A stretch of DNA of 64,000 nt from Anas platyrhynchos (Eukaryota > Chordata > Aves > Anseriformes > Anatidae): positions 18,375,501 to 18,439,500 of the forward strand of contig NC_092601.1 of the NCBI RefSeq assembly GCF_047663525.1, given 5' to 3'. The position numbers and the translations under genes are program-made. Shown here piece by piece: positions 12,801 through 25,561 of this stretch. Numbering within the stretch: the first letter of the stretch is position 1; each line of letters starts with the position of its first letter. The notes under the pieces were generated by a model that saw nothing but the letters and a program-made list of their open reading frames with translations, did no database searches and was not told the DNA's origin.

Positions 12801-15800
12801 ATGTGCCAATGCCTGGCCCCAGGTAACCAGTGTTCTTGGCTGTGAGTCATGGGAGCTTTGCTAATTTGTGACGTCCATAGAGAAAAACAATTTCACCATT
12901 TCCACAAATGTCCTTTTCAGAGCAGAGGGCAGGGTCACCAACTGCTGGACAAACTCAGGCAACTTAATGGCTTCCAAGATCACTTCTGGAGGGAGACTTT
13001 GAAGCGTGCTGCTGCTGAGGCCAGCCACCAAGCTCCCCAGCTTTGCCAGGCTCTGTCCATCTGAAATCTGAAGGGAAATACATGCAGGCATGAGTACACA
13101 AAGGGCCAAAGATCATTTGTGCAACTAGCTATACCGGGTGTAAGGTGCATTTCTGGACCTCGATCTTTGTACCTGATAGCCAGAGCGGAGCAGTTTATTG
13201 ATAATAGCACTGGACTGGTCAGCATTCCAGCCACGAACTTCACCCAGGGCAGGAAGAGATGCTTCAAGGTCTTCATCACTTATTTTATTTTCGATGTCGG
13301 ATACGGACAGCCCAACAGCAACCTGGCCCAATTCACGCAGGATTGCAGGAGTGAAATGCTCAAACTTGCTCACCAAAGAAGATGCAACCTGAAGAGGTCC
13401 CATACAGAAAAGAAAGTCAGAAGAATAATGAGATGAGCCTATTTGATCCTACAAGCTTTGGATGTCTTAAATCACTGGGTTTTCTGCCTCAAATTTGTGT
13501 GATGGTGCCTGTGAACGGACTGCCTCTATCACTGAGATTTGCAGATCATAAAGCACCAGCCAGACACCATAATAATAATAATAAATTAAAAACAAAAACA
13601 AAACTAAAGAAAACAAACAAACAAGCAAAAAAAAAAAAAACATAAAGGTGAGCTCTAGGAGCTTATATGGGAGGCACAAGAGTTGAATCCTCAATTCTCA
13701 AAACTGCTGTCTAGCTGTATGAAGAACTGCGGTGAGGCTGGACAGCCGATTACCTGCAGTTCCTCTGTTGTCAGGAAGGAGGGAGCTCGCTCTCCGTTTA
13801 TTCCTCTGTGTGTCACTTTCAACGGGCAGTTCTTGGTGATCCTGCGGGCCAAGCTTAAAGCATCGTCTCTGCTCAGGTTGCTCACTGCAGAGGGGCTCAG
13901 GTAGCAAACAAATTTGTCTGGGAGACTGCAGGTGGGAGAGAAGGGGGAGAGGCTACCAGTCTGATAGGCTGTGACTCTGATTTTTCCTCTTTTTCCAGAG
14001 GATGCTCTTTTCCAGTGCATATTTCCCCCAATTCTTTTTAGCTCTGATGATGCTCCTGTTTACAGCGAGCACAGCTGTGCCATGCAGAACTGCCCAGCTG
14101 CAGGATGTGCAGTTGGTCATTCACTGGTGAATGGCTCTGCAAGGCAATCCCTTCTCACTGATTCTCATTTCTCACTGAATATTTTCATTCAGATACCTGC
14201 AGCAGGGACAGCCATCCGCTACCCTCCAGGAAAGGGTCCGGCCCACCCGTTAATGCCAGGCAGCCTTAACGAGGCACAGCCCAAAAAAACGAATGCAGAA
14301 GAGCAAACAAACAACCCCGATGATAAGCATCATTAGCTGGCACCATTTGGGAGCAGGGAGAAAGTACCTGTAAACTGTTTACCCTTAGGTAGAAACCAAA
14401 TTAAATGAAGGTTTGAAGCTGACCTGTCTGTGTCCTAGTACCCCATCACCAGCTAAGCCAAGCTCAGCACTGATGCCAAGGTTCTTGGAGCAGTAAATCC
14501 CACCCGTGACAAGCTGTCTTGCACATCAGGGACTTGCCCTGCCTTTCTTTGCCCTGCACAGACACTGAGCCCCAGGAAACCATTTTCCCTTTGCAATTCA
14601 ATCCAGCAAAACAAGGGCTCTCCCTGCCCACAGGCATCTCTGGGACTCTGCAGGGAGGAAGGTGCTACACCAGGCTTCAGAGGCTTCCTGCCACCCAAAG
14701 TGACATCCCCAACAAACCAGTAACACTCCCCAGGGAAATGGTGCCAAGGTAATTTGCTGATGGTTCACATACCTTTTCACTGAAGCACACACGGCAGTTT
14801 CTGATTTCCCAAAAAGAGAGAGAAAGAGACAAAGATAAAGGCACTGTGATAGAAAAACGTATACAGAGCCATGTTTGAATCTACTGTAGGGAAATTACTT
14901 GGTAAGAAACTCACCATTGACAGGGGAGCTGGAGCACTGAGCAGGGAGAAAGAGAGAAAAGAGATACCAGTGTAACTACAGAGTGATGTTATTTGTGATC
15001 ATTTCATACAGAGAAGCATGGACCCTACAACCATTTGTACTTGGATCTGGCCTGAAAACACACAAATACCTACATCTGAAGCTCCTATCCTGACATGTTA
15101 GGTAGTTGCCATCTGCAAAGTTGATATCACTACTGTTTTTTTATATTAAACAGCCAGAACGTTCAGGGTTATGCAAGTCCTCCCATCACTCTGGCACCAG
15201 GCCCATGGGATGGACTGCTCCCAAGATCTGAGTGTGGTCAGTAATCCAACGCCACCTCCCCTGCAGCGTCTGGTGATGTGCGTGTGCTGCAGCCCTGCAC
15301 AGATCTGGAGACGCCATCCCCACTTCAGAGATACCACCCAGGGGAAGGGCAGTTAGCACCCACCTCCCTCACAACACCCTTAATTTGGTTTGTGGCAGCT
15401 GATGCCCATCAATTCCCTGCTGTCAGGAGAAACCGTGCTGACCACCAACCTACACGTGCTTTGCAAGCAAAGACATGGGTGACACTTCAAACACAGAGTT
15501 TGCCTTACCAGGTATGTCTCAGCAGAAGCTGGATCAGCTGCCAGCCAACCTGGAAGACAACGTGGTGTGATTTTAGCAGCAAATACAGGACAGAGGGCTC
15601 ATTCTCAGTCCAACCCCCAAATGGCTTAATAGGTCCTGAACCTCACTCATCTCCCTGCATTATTCTGTTCTTCATTCTGGACACAGTATTCCACAGAATC
15701 ATTTCTGTCAGCTGTGGCCAAGCCTTTCTTGTTTTTCACACCTCTCCTGCTAAGTCCTTCACTGGATTAAAAGACTCCAGTGCTGCAGGACTGCACAGGG

Positions 15801-17731
15801 CGCAGGCAGTGCCCATGTGTGTCAGCCCTAAGAGCTCAGCAGGGATTTACTAAAAGAAACCAACCTGCCCCTGCTGGCTCTCGGCAGGTCCCTGCAAGCT
15901 CTCCACTACCCTACACTTTGTTTCCCAACAACTTCACTACTCCACACATTGTTCCCAAAGTAAACTTACATCTCCCCTCCCAATACCGTGAAGTTCAAAA
16001 TATGGTGAAATGTGAGCTTAGAAACCAAACCAGCATGGACAAACTCAATTCTCCTTGGCATTACCATTATTTACTTCAGATTAGAAGCCTGCCAAGCTCA
16101 GCATCTCTTGTGTACAGAAAAAAAAAAAAAAAAAGATTAAGGTATGGACTTCCATTGGTTTGTGACAGGACAGAACAAGTGTCTGCAACAAATGCCACAT
16201 AAAACCAGAGGCAGTGAGAGGGAGAAGACAATGGTTTAAGCTCCTGAGGTTACACTGCAGGGCTGACGGGCCCAATTTGGGTGGTGCTGAGTCACTGCCA
16301 AGTCATTTTTGTCCATGTACTTCTCACACAGGAGTGTTCTCCCTTCTGGGAAGAGAGAGAAGATCCCCAAATGCTGATGTGCTTCATGGTGTCGTGACCT
16401 GTGGTTCCTCCACACCCTGTGGCTAAAAGCCTGGGCTGTGCAAGACCAGGACAGTCCCAGTCAAACCCGTGGTAATATTTGGGCACAAATCAAGGGGATG
16501 GGAGACCCTCATCACTGAGCTGTGATGGGGAAGGGGGAGGAGATGGAAGGCAGTGGCGTACTGGGTGTGAATGAATTCTCCATACAATGGCCCACATTAA
16601 CAAAAGGATTGTCAAACAGCTTGTAGGGATGGATTAGAGGAGTCCCTAATTAGTGTAACAGCTTTTTTGATTACTACTTGCTACACCTTCTTAATCGTTT
16701 AATTAATAGGGAACTGCCACTAAGTAACAGGCAAAGGAACCATACCCATAGGTGGCCTGGTACGTTCCTCTAATCCTAACATACATTAGATTTACTCCTA
16801 GATAATGTCCCAGAGGAGTTCCCGAAGTAACCAAGAGCTCAGTGCCAGAGGCCATGCTTCCCTGCTTGCAGACGGAGCTGGGACTGTTTCCACCCATAAT
16901 AATCACTTCCTCCTCACCTCAGGATCGGACCTTGGAAAAATAAAGCCAAGCCCTCTGGCCCCAGTCTTGGAAAGGTCTTACACATATGTTTATCTTTAAG
17001 CACAGAAATCGTCCCATTGACCTGTAAGAGCAATGCTCAGAGATCCGTGTGGGAAAGGAGGAAGAGGAAGATTGGCTCCTCATTCTGCAAGACCGGGGAG
17101 GCCCCCAGTTCACTATCACAACAATCCTAATTCTATGTAAGGGCTACAGACTCCTCTTGTGTCATGAATCGTCAAAGATTTGTGTTCATTGCTCTGGAAA
17201 CAAAGCCTTTCCAGAACACTGCTGTCACTCTTGTGCCTTCTTAGTGCCCAGGCATGGCAGCCGTAAGGGACAGGACCAGCTCCGTCCCCCACAGGCATTA
17301 CTGACCTGCCAGTCTTAAAAACAATTGCATTAAGAGCCATTAACTTTTACAAGCAACATGTGTACTTCTACTGGGCAGAGACTTCTCTCCCTGTACAAGA
17401 TGTCAATATAAAACTGGAAAATCAGATTTTCATCAGGGTTTCCCAGAGACACCTGCATATTCCAGTAGAAGGAGCAGAAACTAATTGCTAATTTGCTACA
17501 GGAACTAATATATTTCAGTTCACAGACACAATAATAAGCAGGACTAAAGGCTGGGGATTTCAAGCAACCACCTAAATAACGTTCAATGGCATTTCAGCAT
17601 AATCTTCCCTTTTGAGGGCTATCTCAGCTTCAGCTGTTTGTGAGGAAAATCCTCCCAGGACACCCGGCACCCTCATGGTAATACTCACCAACCAAAAAGA
17701 GGAAGCCAAGCCGCGGGAGCAAAGGCAACAT
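3839..17731 (-). CDS. MSLN: Mesothelin precursor (MPF + mesothelin), 19 coding exons
   Basis: Secreted or cell-surface glycoprotein precursor of the mesothelin/stereocilin/otoancorin superhelical-repeat family. Coding exons in transcript order: 17689-17731, 14915-14936, 13754-13925, 13173-13388, 12897-13067, 11733-11879, 11530-11579, 10885-11005, 10479-10564, 9773-9902, 9451-9641, 8597-8687, 7944-8055, 7507-7691, 6561-6707, 6196-6329, 5393-5520, 4634-4728, 3839-4036. All phases close, giving 812 residues and a stop. Residues 1-21 (MLPLLPRLGFLFLVVLQLPC...) form a signal peptide. Blocks matching remembered human MSLN include GKANLDLLQR, PPSVWSVSTL, YPDGYPDSLL, GGAPGADLKALS and LAKLRTDS. A furin-type RHKR sits at residues 512-515, where the human precursor is cleaved. 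The N-terminal half is about 230 residues longer than human (exons 3-6). The C-terminus is uncertain: the frame ends at a TAG (3839-3841), but a GTACGT donor at 3846 could splice on to an unseen GPI exon. The gene is head-to-head with CIAO3, as in human. Confidence 0.93.
5921..6002 (+). mobile_element. CR1 3'-end fragment in MSLN intron
   Basis: A short 5'-truncated CR1 copy. It shows the diagnostic 3' end: GGTTGGACTCGATGATCTT, then CTCTTCCAACCTAG and ATTCTGTGATTCTGTG. It lies in the intron between MSLN exons 16 and 17 on the opposite strand. Too little is left to encode protein. Confidence 0.9.
6975..7475 (+). mobile_element. Old, diverged CR1 fragment in MSLN intron
   Basis: A degraded CR1 copy on the plus strand. 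Recognisable pieces are GTGAGACCCCATCT (the 'VRPHL' region of the reverse transcriptase), a remnant reading like FNLNKKKLGEDLITIFNYL, and the later block CACAGTAAAGGTGGTCAAACA with TCCCTGGAGACATT. There are many substitutions and indels, including an internal deletion against the 1665 copy, and the terminal ATTCTATG tail is lost. It is therefore clearly older than the copy at 1665-2622. It sits between MSLN exons 14 and 15. Confidence 0.85.
7951..7962 (-). other. MSLN: Furin-type cleavage site RHKR in MSLN exon 13
   Basis: These codons read Arg-His-Lys-Arg (residues 512-515 of the model) and fit the furin pattern R-X-K/R-R. In human MSLN the precursor is cut after an RPRFRR motif at the matching place. 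In both species this is followed within about 20 residues by a Cys-Pro and a Lys-Lys pair, and then by the conserved Glu-Leu-x-Ala-Cys. Cleavage here would release a roughly 490-residue N-terminal MPF-like part and leave a 297-residue mesothelin part. The motif is read directly; the cleavage is inferred from the family. Confidence 0.75.
8727..8751 (+). repeat. A25 homopolymer, possible insertion tail
   Basis: An uninterrupted run of about 25 A lies 40 bp from the acceptor side of MSLN exon 12 (8597-8687). On the sense (minus) strand it is a poly-T tract just upstream of the acceptor, so it lengthens that intron's pyrimidine tract. No retrotransposed body is recognisable beside it. Confidence 0.8.
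12771..12795. repeat. (GT)12 microsatellite in MSLN intron
   Basis: A dinucleotide run of GT, about 12 units without interruption, in the intron between MSLN exons 5 and 6. Confidence 0.9.
13570..13640 (+). repeat. AAT and A-rich simple repeats in MSLN intron
   Basis: An (AAT)5 run at about 13570-13584 is followed by A-rich DNA with AAAC units and an A14 run near 13628-13641. It lies in the intron between MSLN exons 3 and 4. Confidence 0.8.
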
Positions 17732-18072
17732 TTCTGCAGAGGTCTTTAGGGTGCCCATGCACACAAGGAATCACCTTATTTCAGCCAAGAAAAATCGAAT
17801 ATGAATAATACTTAACTACAAAAATAAAAATAGGAGAGTTGAAAGGTGCTCGTTCAAATAACTATCTTGCAAACGATCTTACACATATCAACACGCTTCG
17901 CAAAACCTATCTGAAACTGGATCCAAAGCACACAAAGCTATTGAGAGTCTGCTAAGTCTGGCAAAACACTTCATTGCATGAGATAATTCAGATAGTTAAG
18001 CTAGATTCCTCTCCGGGAGAAGACAGTATCAGTTTGCAGAGCCCTCCTTGGAGGATTACTGGTGGCACTCAC

Positions 18073-18130
18073 CTTCCAGCTGCTGGTTGCTGCGTCCTCA
18101 GTGCGCAGGTCTCCAGCTGTAGAGGGCTGC
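18073..18130 (-). other. MSLN: Possible non-coding first exon of MSLN (3' boundary only)
   Basis: On the minus strand a strong donor (GGAAG then GTGAGTG) ends a segment at 18073. The first coding exon of MSLN is preceded two bases upstream of its ATG by an acceptor-like CTCTGCAG. The pair would splice a leader exon ending at 18073 to an exon starting at 17733. The upstream edge of this exon cannot be seen, so the left end given here is nominal. No CpG-rich promoter is evident. Confidence 0.3.
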
Positions 18131-21100
18131 TTTTGACTGAGCAAACCAGGGTGTGTCTCCAGCTTCTCAAAACTACATCTGAAATTACAGGATGGGTTTG
18201 GAGCGCTGGACACACCTGTAAGTCCTTGAAGATGCAAATGCTCAGCAGTACAAATAAATGTGTGCTGTTTGTTAATGCTTGCCATTCCCTAGGACACCAC
18301 AGGGAACGCTGAGCCCTCAGAGAGGCTGCGTGGAGGGACAAGAGCAGTGAATAGATGCATTCCTTCCTTGCCCTGCACAGGACCCATTTGCCATTCACAA
18401 CCATCTTACAGCTCCAGAATTGTACTCCCTGAGATCCCTGTCTCCCTATCACCAGAAACGTGCCAAGTTCCTCCAACACGACATTACGGGCTTTCCAATC
18501 CTGCAGGCTGCTCTACTCCAAGAAGTAAACAACGTTCTTTTTAAAGAGCTTGCATTTGGTTATATGGGATCTTTATGCATGCAGAGGAATGTCGTGACGG
18601 GTTTGTCCTGCTCCTTTGGCAGAACAACACACGGTGGGATTCCCCACGATGTCCCCAGGATGGCGCATCAGCAGCCAGGGGAATCAACTTGACTGAACTT
18701 GTGTTCTCTCCAAGCGAAAGGTCAGCTTGTAAGGACTTCAGCAAGGAAAATGAGACCTGCTGCAGAGTCTAACAAGGAATGGACATTAACTTATCTTTCA
18801 TCTAGTTCTGACTTCATTTCTCTGACCCTCAGAACCGAGTCCTCAAGCCACTACGAAATTGCCCACAGTCCCTCTCTCAATTTCTTTGGATGCAGATGAG
18901 TAATTCCGTGTACTCAGAATTGAAAAAACCTTTGTTTGGTCACTTTATCGATGCCTTTCAAGAGAAGTTTGAAAAGCCAGTTGTGTCCCAAACTCCAGCT
19001 TGTCCCATCATGCCCACCTACAGCTCAGGTGTCTGTGGCAACACAGAGAAAAGCTGGTGTTGACTCAAGGCACGTACCCAAACCCCTGCTCCCTCCCCAC
19101 TCCCAGCTTTCTTAGCACACTTAACATGTTTATCAGCTATTTTGAAACTAGTAAAAGAATACTGATTCACACTTGTGGTTTGTCTGACTCAGAAGTCCAA
19201 AGGATGCCAAACATGAAAGCAACTCTCATCAGCACCCATCTAAGCTACCTCTAGCTATGTAAACTCGAAACACGTAATTTTATAAATAGTCAGGTTCGTG
19301 GATTCCCAGTTCAAAGCAAGAAGACTCTTCTCCAGAAAATCCAAATGAAGTCTCCTTGAGATGGATAGAAAAACCTTCAGAAAGGCTTCAAATATCACCG
19401 CTTTTTGTGCGTTTTGGAAAGACAGCATTGCAAGCTGGCTGGCCAAGAAGGGGGGTCAGATAGGCACGTGTTGCTCTGGAGCCCTGGTCATGCTGCTGGA
19501 GAACTGCAGGTCCACAAAACAGTCAATGAAGAAAGCAACGAAGAGCACGTGGCACAGCATGCCTCCGCCAAATGCAGCCAGACCCATGGCTCTTCACCAG
19601 GGTATCAGAAGGTGAATCAGAAAAACAGGGAAGAGCTGAAAAGCAGAAAAATCAACAGTGAGCCTTGGCCGCGGATGAGGAAAAGAGGGGAGGGGGGCAA
19701 CGCAGAGGGTCAGGATTTTCTGCCTGTGTTAGTCAGGAAATCATGCATACCTAAAAAGTGTGCAGAGCACCCTCCCTTCTGGGGAAAGAAACTAAAGTTC
19801 ACAAAGGCAAGGAGGAACTTTCATCTGTAAACAAACTTATTTTTCTTAACTGTGTTCACAAGGTGGCTGAGCAGAAGTATCCAGTATCTGGCATTTGTGT
19901 TCATACCAAAGAAAAAGTCAGATTATTATACAGGATAAGGCTGGAGATGATTTGTGGTATTGTATCTGCTCAAGTAAGAGTAAATAAGAGCTGCAACCTC
20001 CTGAAATAGGCTTCCAGCTAGAGGGTTTGGGCTGTGATGCCACCTCCAGCCACACCACTCCGTAGCACTGGATCAGTTGGGCCTGTTGCAGGTTTTCCTG
20101 CACCTTCTGGATGCCAGCCTGCCCCAGCCTGGGACACAGCCGCAGAAATGCAGGAGGCTCAGCACTGCTTTCAGGGCAGGAGAAGATCCCTCTGGTGGAT
20201 GGCCAGCAAGGAGAACATCACAACCTCTCACAAAGTGACGTGACTCTAGAAAAGCAGATTTTTATGCCATAATTCCATGCTAACCAGAGAGGACGTGGTC
20301 TAGGAGCTTCACTCCTAAAATATTCTCAGCAACACGCAGCAATTCAGATAGCAACTGTGACTAAGGAAGAATTTGCAGCCCGCACCCAGGCAGACAAGTC
20401 TTTCAGGGGACAGAGCCTAGCACACCCTCCGCTACCACCTCCCCTGAAGCGGAGCTCTCCCTGTCATTAATTTCATTTGCACCACGTTCCCTTCCTAAGC
20501 CCTGCTTTCCCCACCCTCTATGAACCTTCCTCATTTCGCAGCATCAGGCCTCTCAGGTCTCTTGCAAACAGAGGGGAACACAGCGCACGTGGTGGGAGAC
20601 AACCAGAGATCTCCTCTTGCCCAAGAAGCAAAGAGCTGGAAGAGGTCTCAGCCCTCCCCTTGCACCATGGTGCAACTGCAAATACCTGGGCTGACAGAGG
20701 TGCATCCAGGCTGCCATTGCATAGGCATGTGAGGAGGATTTTGGAGCTCTCCTGTGAAAACAACCACTTCTAGCTCGCTGCAGTTACTGTGGAGACCTCC
20801 CTCTGCCTTCTCTTCCCTCTTGCATTCTTCCCTCTCTGTTTCCTGAGATGGGAAATAATCCAGTGCCTTCATGTCACCCCTCTCTCTTCCCAAGTGCATG
20901 AATTTCCCTGCGATAGCACGTGGGGAGTGTAGCCCAGCTTTGCATCCTGACCTCTCATCGCTCACGCCGAAGGGTCAGGGCAGGAGGGAAGTCAATGAAA
21001 TCTGCAGAGGGTGGGCAGGAGCGGGCTGGGTCTAACCTGCAGTTTGTGCCATGGAGGAATGAGTTGGCACCTTGAAAACCCTCTTCTCACCCGGCCTGAC

Positions 21101-23355
21101 CCTGCGTGTGCAGCATCAAGTGCAGCTCACGAGTTCTTCAGCACCAAATGGTACAACTGGTTGCCGAGGTGTTCCTGCCATGGTAAGCCAGGTGTGGCAG
21201 CAGGCAGTAAATCTCCCTCGATCCCAGCTCCACCATGCACGCCACACACCCCGTTCAGCCCCAAATCATTGGACTTCCCCATAATTTTCATGACAGGGCC
21301 TTTGCACTCTCCCAGAAAAGCCAGGGCTCCCATCGGTTCGGTCCTGCACCCCGGGGCAGCCGCTAGATGCTCGCACCACAGGTGAATCCCCATCAGACAG
21401 GTCAGAAGGTGGCAGGCACAACAGCAGCTTTTAGGAAGATCTCCAAGATCTGTCTCTTCTGGACAGAGAACCAGAAAGTAAGGTGGATAAGGTTAAGTCT
21501 CAGCTTAGAGCAAATCTCTTTGGCGGGGCAAGGAAAGGCCCAGCTTGCTGTAAGAGTCGGGTGAGCAGTGGGAATCCCTTGCAAAGGGCTGTGTCTGGAG
21601 TTGACAGAAGGGATAAAGACAGAAGTGATGCAAAGCCTGTGGCCTAAGGTATAAACAGATCAAAGCCCACAAAAGTGGTGTTATAACAGAGTCATCACTT
21701 GCACTTAGCTCTTCTGTTATCCTCCCTGTACAGATCTCAGGCTTACTGGGACTTGGCACACAAAGGAAGACTCCCCAGTAACTGAACTAAGCCCCTGTGA
21801 AACCTCTCCTCTTCTTATCTCTCTAGAAGTGCAAACAAGGAAATAGTGCTAAATAAACGTCCACATCTGAGAACTGTGATTTCATTGATAACAAACCAGG
21901 TATTGCTCCATTGCTCACTGTTTCCACTGCAGAACTGTCCTGCCCTCGCTCCTGCTGCCCTGGACCACAACTGCTGTCGCTCCTTACAGAAAAGAAAGTC
22001 AAGGGGCCTCTCAAAACGTTTGTCAGAACATCTCTTGGCTTAGTAGTGGATCAGACTTAAAGCACTTTGCCTGGAGCAATCTTCCAGGTCAGCAGCCTGA
22101 AAGGTTCTGGGTTAAGGCATTTTTTGAGAGCTCTCTCTTGCAGGTAGCCTACGAATACGGCTTTCCACTTGAATATGCTGTTGGTCAGTGATGGTAAGAA
22201 GAAAGCTTTAGCATAATTAGGCAGCTATGATGTCTGGCATCACAGCCTTCGCAGCACAGAACGTGTTGGCCCATTTTGGTACCACAGCCACCTTTCAATG
22301 GATTCAAAAGGACCAAGCAGAGGCAGTTCAGACTTGAGAAGGAGCTGACCCCTACACAGGCAAATAAATTGCACGGCTTTGTCTCAGTAGGTGGCAGACG
22401 CTAGAAGTGACCACTGCTTCAGAAAGCAACTGTACAAAAGCTCTCCGTTCAGACCTTTTCCAAATGCAAGTGTGGTTTTGAATTGACAGGGCTGATTCTT
22501 ATCTCAGAGATCTTCAGAAGAATGCGTAAGCACACAGGTCACATCCAGCTATGTGACTTGGTATTGCGTACCTGCTTGTTAAATGTCAGCTAGAGATTTT
22601 TATAAACAAGGCAGTATTTCACTCAATACACAGCTTGGCTCACTTCTGCTTGCTTAAGCTTTCAGTTACAACTAGGGAACATGAAAATAAACATCATTGG
22701 CTTTGAGATGTCACTGTGCCCACACCTACACATGCCAGTGGGGTCTGACTGAGGGTTTGTGTCTGACATCTCAAGCAAGTCAGTTGATCCTCCCTCCCTA
22801 CACTAAGAAACATTCACTTAAGGCTCTTTCTAAACTGTGAAGGACAAGAAAGGGAGTTGAGGGTCTCAGAGACCTGCCTACCATCACACACATGGGCTCC
22901 TTGGCTGCCTCAGGACTAAAACTCAGTCCTGATCTGTTCCCACTGCACTAACTTCAGAGCAAACCCTGCTCTGGCCGCTTTGCACTGCCAGAGCTATTCT
23001 CTGCACACTGCTAAAGGAAGTATCACGGAGACTAATAAAAAAAAGGCCAAACAGTATCAAATATCAGTTTATAGCTAGAAGTACAACTGAACCTCCATGC
23101 TAACACCTTGCTAGAAGTTTACACAAGAGATTTTGCTTATTTTCTACCTCCCTTTCTTCCTTATAATCACATTTGTGTTGCATGAACTCAAAAAACACCT
23201 CTATCTAACACTCAGACCTCCTGAATTAAAAGCCTGAGAAAGCTAAAAAAGACTCAAAGAAAGCTAAAAACTCAGAAGTCTGATTTTCCTCTCTCTCGGC
23301 AAGGTTTCTATTTCTGTTGGTGACTGACTGGCTGCTCTAGAGAGAGGTGGTGTTT

Positions 23356-23405
23356 AGCACTCCCCTAACCCTACCAGTTCAGCACTCCCCTAACCCTACC
23401 AGTTC
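23356..23405 (+). repeat. Perfect 25-bp tandem duplication with telomere-like core
   Basis: The 25-bp unit, which contains CCCCTAACCCTACC, occurs exactly twice (23356-23380 and 23381-23405). The core holds one full CCCTAA hexamer plus a partial one, far too few for an interstitial telomeric array. Confidence 0.9.
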
Positions 23406-25525
23406 AGCTGCCCATCAGGTCTTAGAGACTCTCCTGACACATCAGCAGCCAGCATTCAGAAGCAGGACCAGGTTTCAGGTAAGTGACATTTCTGGAATTA
23501 CATTTTGGCAGGAGGAGGCTCAGAGCTGACAAATGCTCCGAGGAGCCCAGCCCAGCTCAGGAAGACGCAGGCTGTTACGACACCGACCCCTCAGCCATCA
23601 GTTCTGGCTGCACCATGGTGCTCAAGGCACTAGAAGTATTTGACATCCAGCACTCTGGCAAGGTGCTACTTGCGTCGGCTGCTGTGCCAGGTTCTCACAA
23701 CTCCCATGTCTTTTGGGTGAGCGAGTCCTCCCGAAGCACATACCTGCTGTAGTGCCAGGCATGGAACTATTCCCACGGTGAGTGCCTCTGCCCATTTTGC
23801 CCTGCTGTGAGTATCATCAGCACTTGGACATCTCTAGTATGCACTTGAGCATAGCAAAAAATAGCTATAATTGACAGGCACTCCTTATTCTCAAGGACAA
23901 AGAAGCTCTGTGTTTCATAGGTTCAAGAAAATGGTCTCCTGTATGAGTCAGCTGCCTGCTAAAAATCTTCACGTGTTCTTAGTTGCTTCCCCTTACAACA
24001 AGGCTGACACCTTGCAATGTAGCAGAGCAGCCTAACCTCCCTCCCTTCTTTATATATAAATACTCAGATATACATGCACAGGTGTGTACACAGTCACCTA
24101 CAGACGGTGACACCACACACAGCCCTAAAAGAGAGGGGAAAAAGAGAGAGCCTGCCTAGTGAAAGTCAGAGATCCCACTCAGACTGGAAAGCCTAACTCA
24201 GTCTGTAGCATGACCAAAAAACATTCCTCAATCTCCCTAAAGCCCATCAGCCAAAGGCCCACAGCATTAAAAACCCTTTTAAAGTAACTTCTCATCCCCA
24301 TGTGGCACCTTGCAGCGCCCTGCAAGGGATTTATTTCAGCTCCCAGTCTCCTGCCTTGTCGTGCCCCCTGCAGTGAGTGCTCTGTAAGGCAGGCTAGGGA
24401 GCCTTCATCCCTTTATGCTGCACGTATCTGATGAAAAGCCACTTCCACGGGGCAAGGGCTAGATAGAAAATATTTGGCATTTTACCCTTAGCCATGAAAC
24501 CAGCTGACAGGAATGGAGTTCAACTGGATTAGCTCTTCTCTGTGTTGCTCAGGCACTGACCCAGCTCTGTTCATAGCAAGACCATCATAGCCCCTCAGCC
24601 ATCCAGATGCTCCTGGTGCTAACTGGGAACGAGGTAGAGCCTCTCCAGTGCCTCCCCAGAGGACTTCAACACTTCTGTCCTGAAGGTGAGTAATCCAAGT
24701 GACTGCAATGATCAAGTCCTTGGGAGCACAGCAGGTCAGAGGTGAACTCTCAGACTTTGAACTCCGGGAACCTCATGGCCAGACATAAAGTCAGTCTGGA
24801 AGACGAGTCAGAAAGGAGTTCCTCCTGCTCCAGCATGATTTGATCTCAGTCCAGCCCTTACTCTGGCTTAGCTTCTGTGCACAGACCAGTGTAAAAAAGG
24901 CTCTTCCTCAGAGGAACTTTGGGAAGCACACCCACCAGCCCAGCCTAGAGCCAGGAGGTAAACAGCAAGGGCTTTGATATTGCTGATCTGTGGTGACCTA
25001 ATGACTAACAAAAAGCTTTGGACCAGGCGCCTAAGCTTGTTAACATCCATTAAAACATGTGTATGTGAGTGAGAAAGACCTTCTCCTGCTTGTCCTAGCT
25101 CTGCTGAGCTGAGGCTCTTCATAAAATAAGTTAAGAATAAGTTAAGCAGAGCAGCCTGAGCCTGCCCCAGCCTTACTTTACACATAGCATGACCACTGCT
25201 GACTGCCATAACAAAAACAGAGGCTGTGGGAGTGTAAGAGAGAGGAAATCCAAGCACCTGGCTTGCTTTGTTGTCCAACTCTGCTGACAAAAGAAAACCT
25301 GAAGTGCCAAGGTCAATTCCCCAACAAGGCCACTGCTGGGCCATATTCCCAACTTTTATTGTTAAACGGGGAGGAAGGAAGGGGAGGGGAGCAGCAGAGA
25401 GGAGGAATTGCAGTTACTTTGCCAATTTTTCCTCCATCACTTTTCCTGCTTAGCTTCACCACTCAGGGCTTTCTAACAGCTCTGCTCATCACCTTCAATT
25501 TCTTCCTCCTTCCTCAGAGCTCTGA

Positions 25526-25561
25526 TTTCCTAGGAAGTGCATCTTTCCTAGGAAGTGCATC
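25526..25561 (+). repeat. Perfect 18-bp tandem duplication
   Basis: TTTCCTAGGAAGTGCATC occurs twice without mismatch at 25526-25543 and 25544-25561. The inner TTCCTAGGAA is a perfect palindrome, so two dyad elements lie 18 bp apart. Confidence 0.9.

Noticed and set aside
15278-15853. 191-codon plus-strand open frame
   Set aside because: It lies antisense in MSLN intron 1, has random-looking composition and no recognisable motif.
23356-23405. Interstitial telomeric repeat
   Set aside because: Only one complete CCCTAA hexamer per 25-bp unit. It is a simple tandem duplication.
24868-25344. 158-codon minus-strand frame with ATG in the MSLN-CIAO3 interval
   Set aside because: I recognise no domain, and there is no promoter, poly(A) or splice context. 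Length alone is compatible with chance in stop-poor DNA, and conservation could not be tested.
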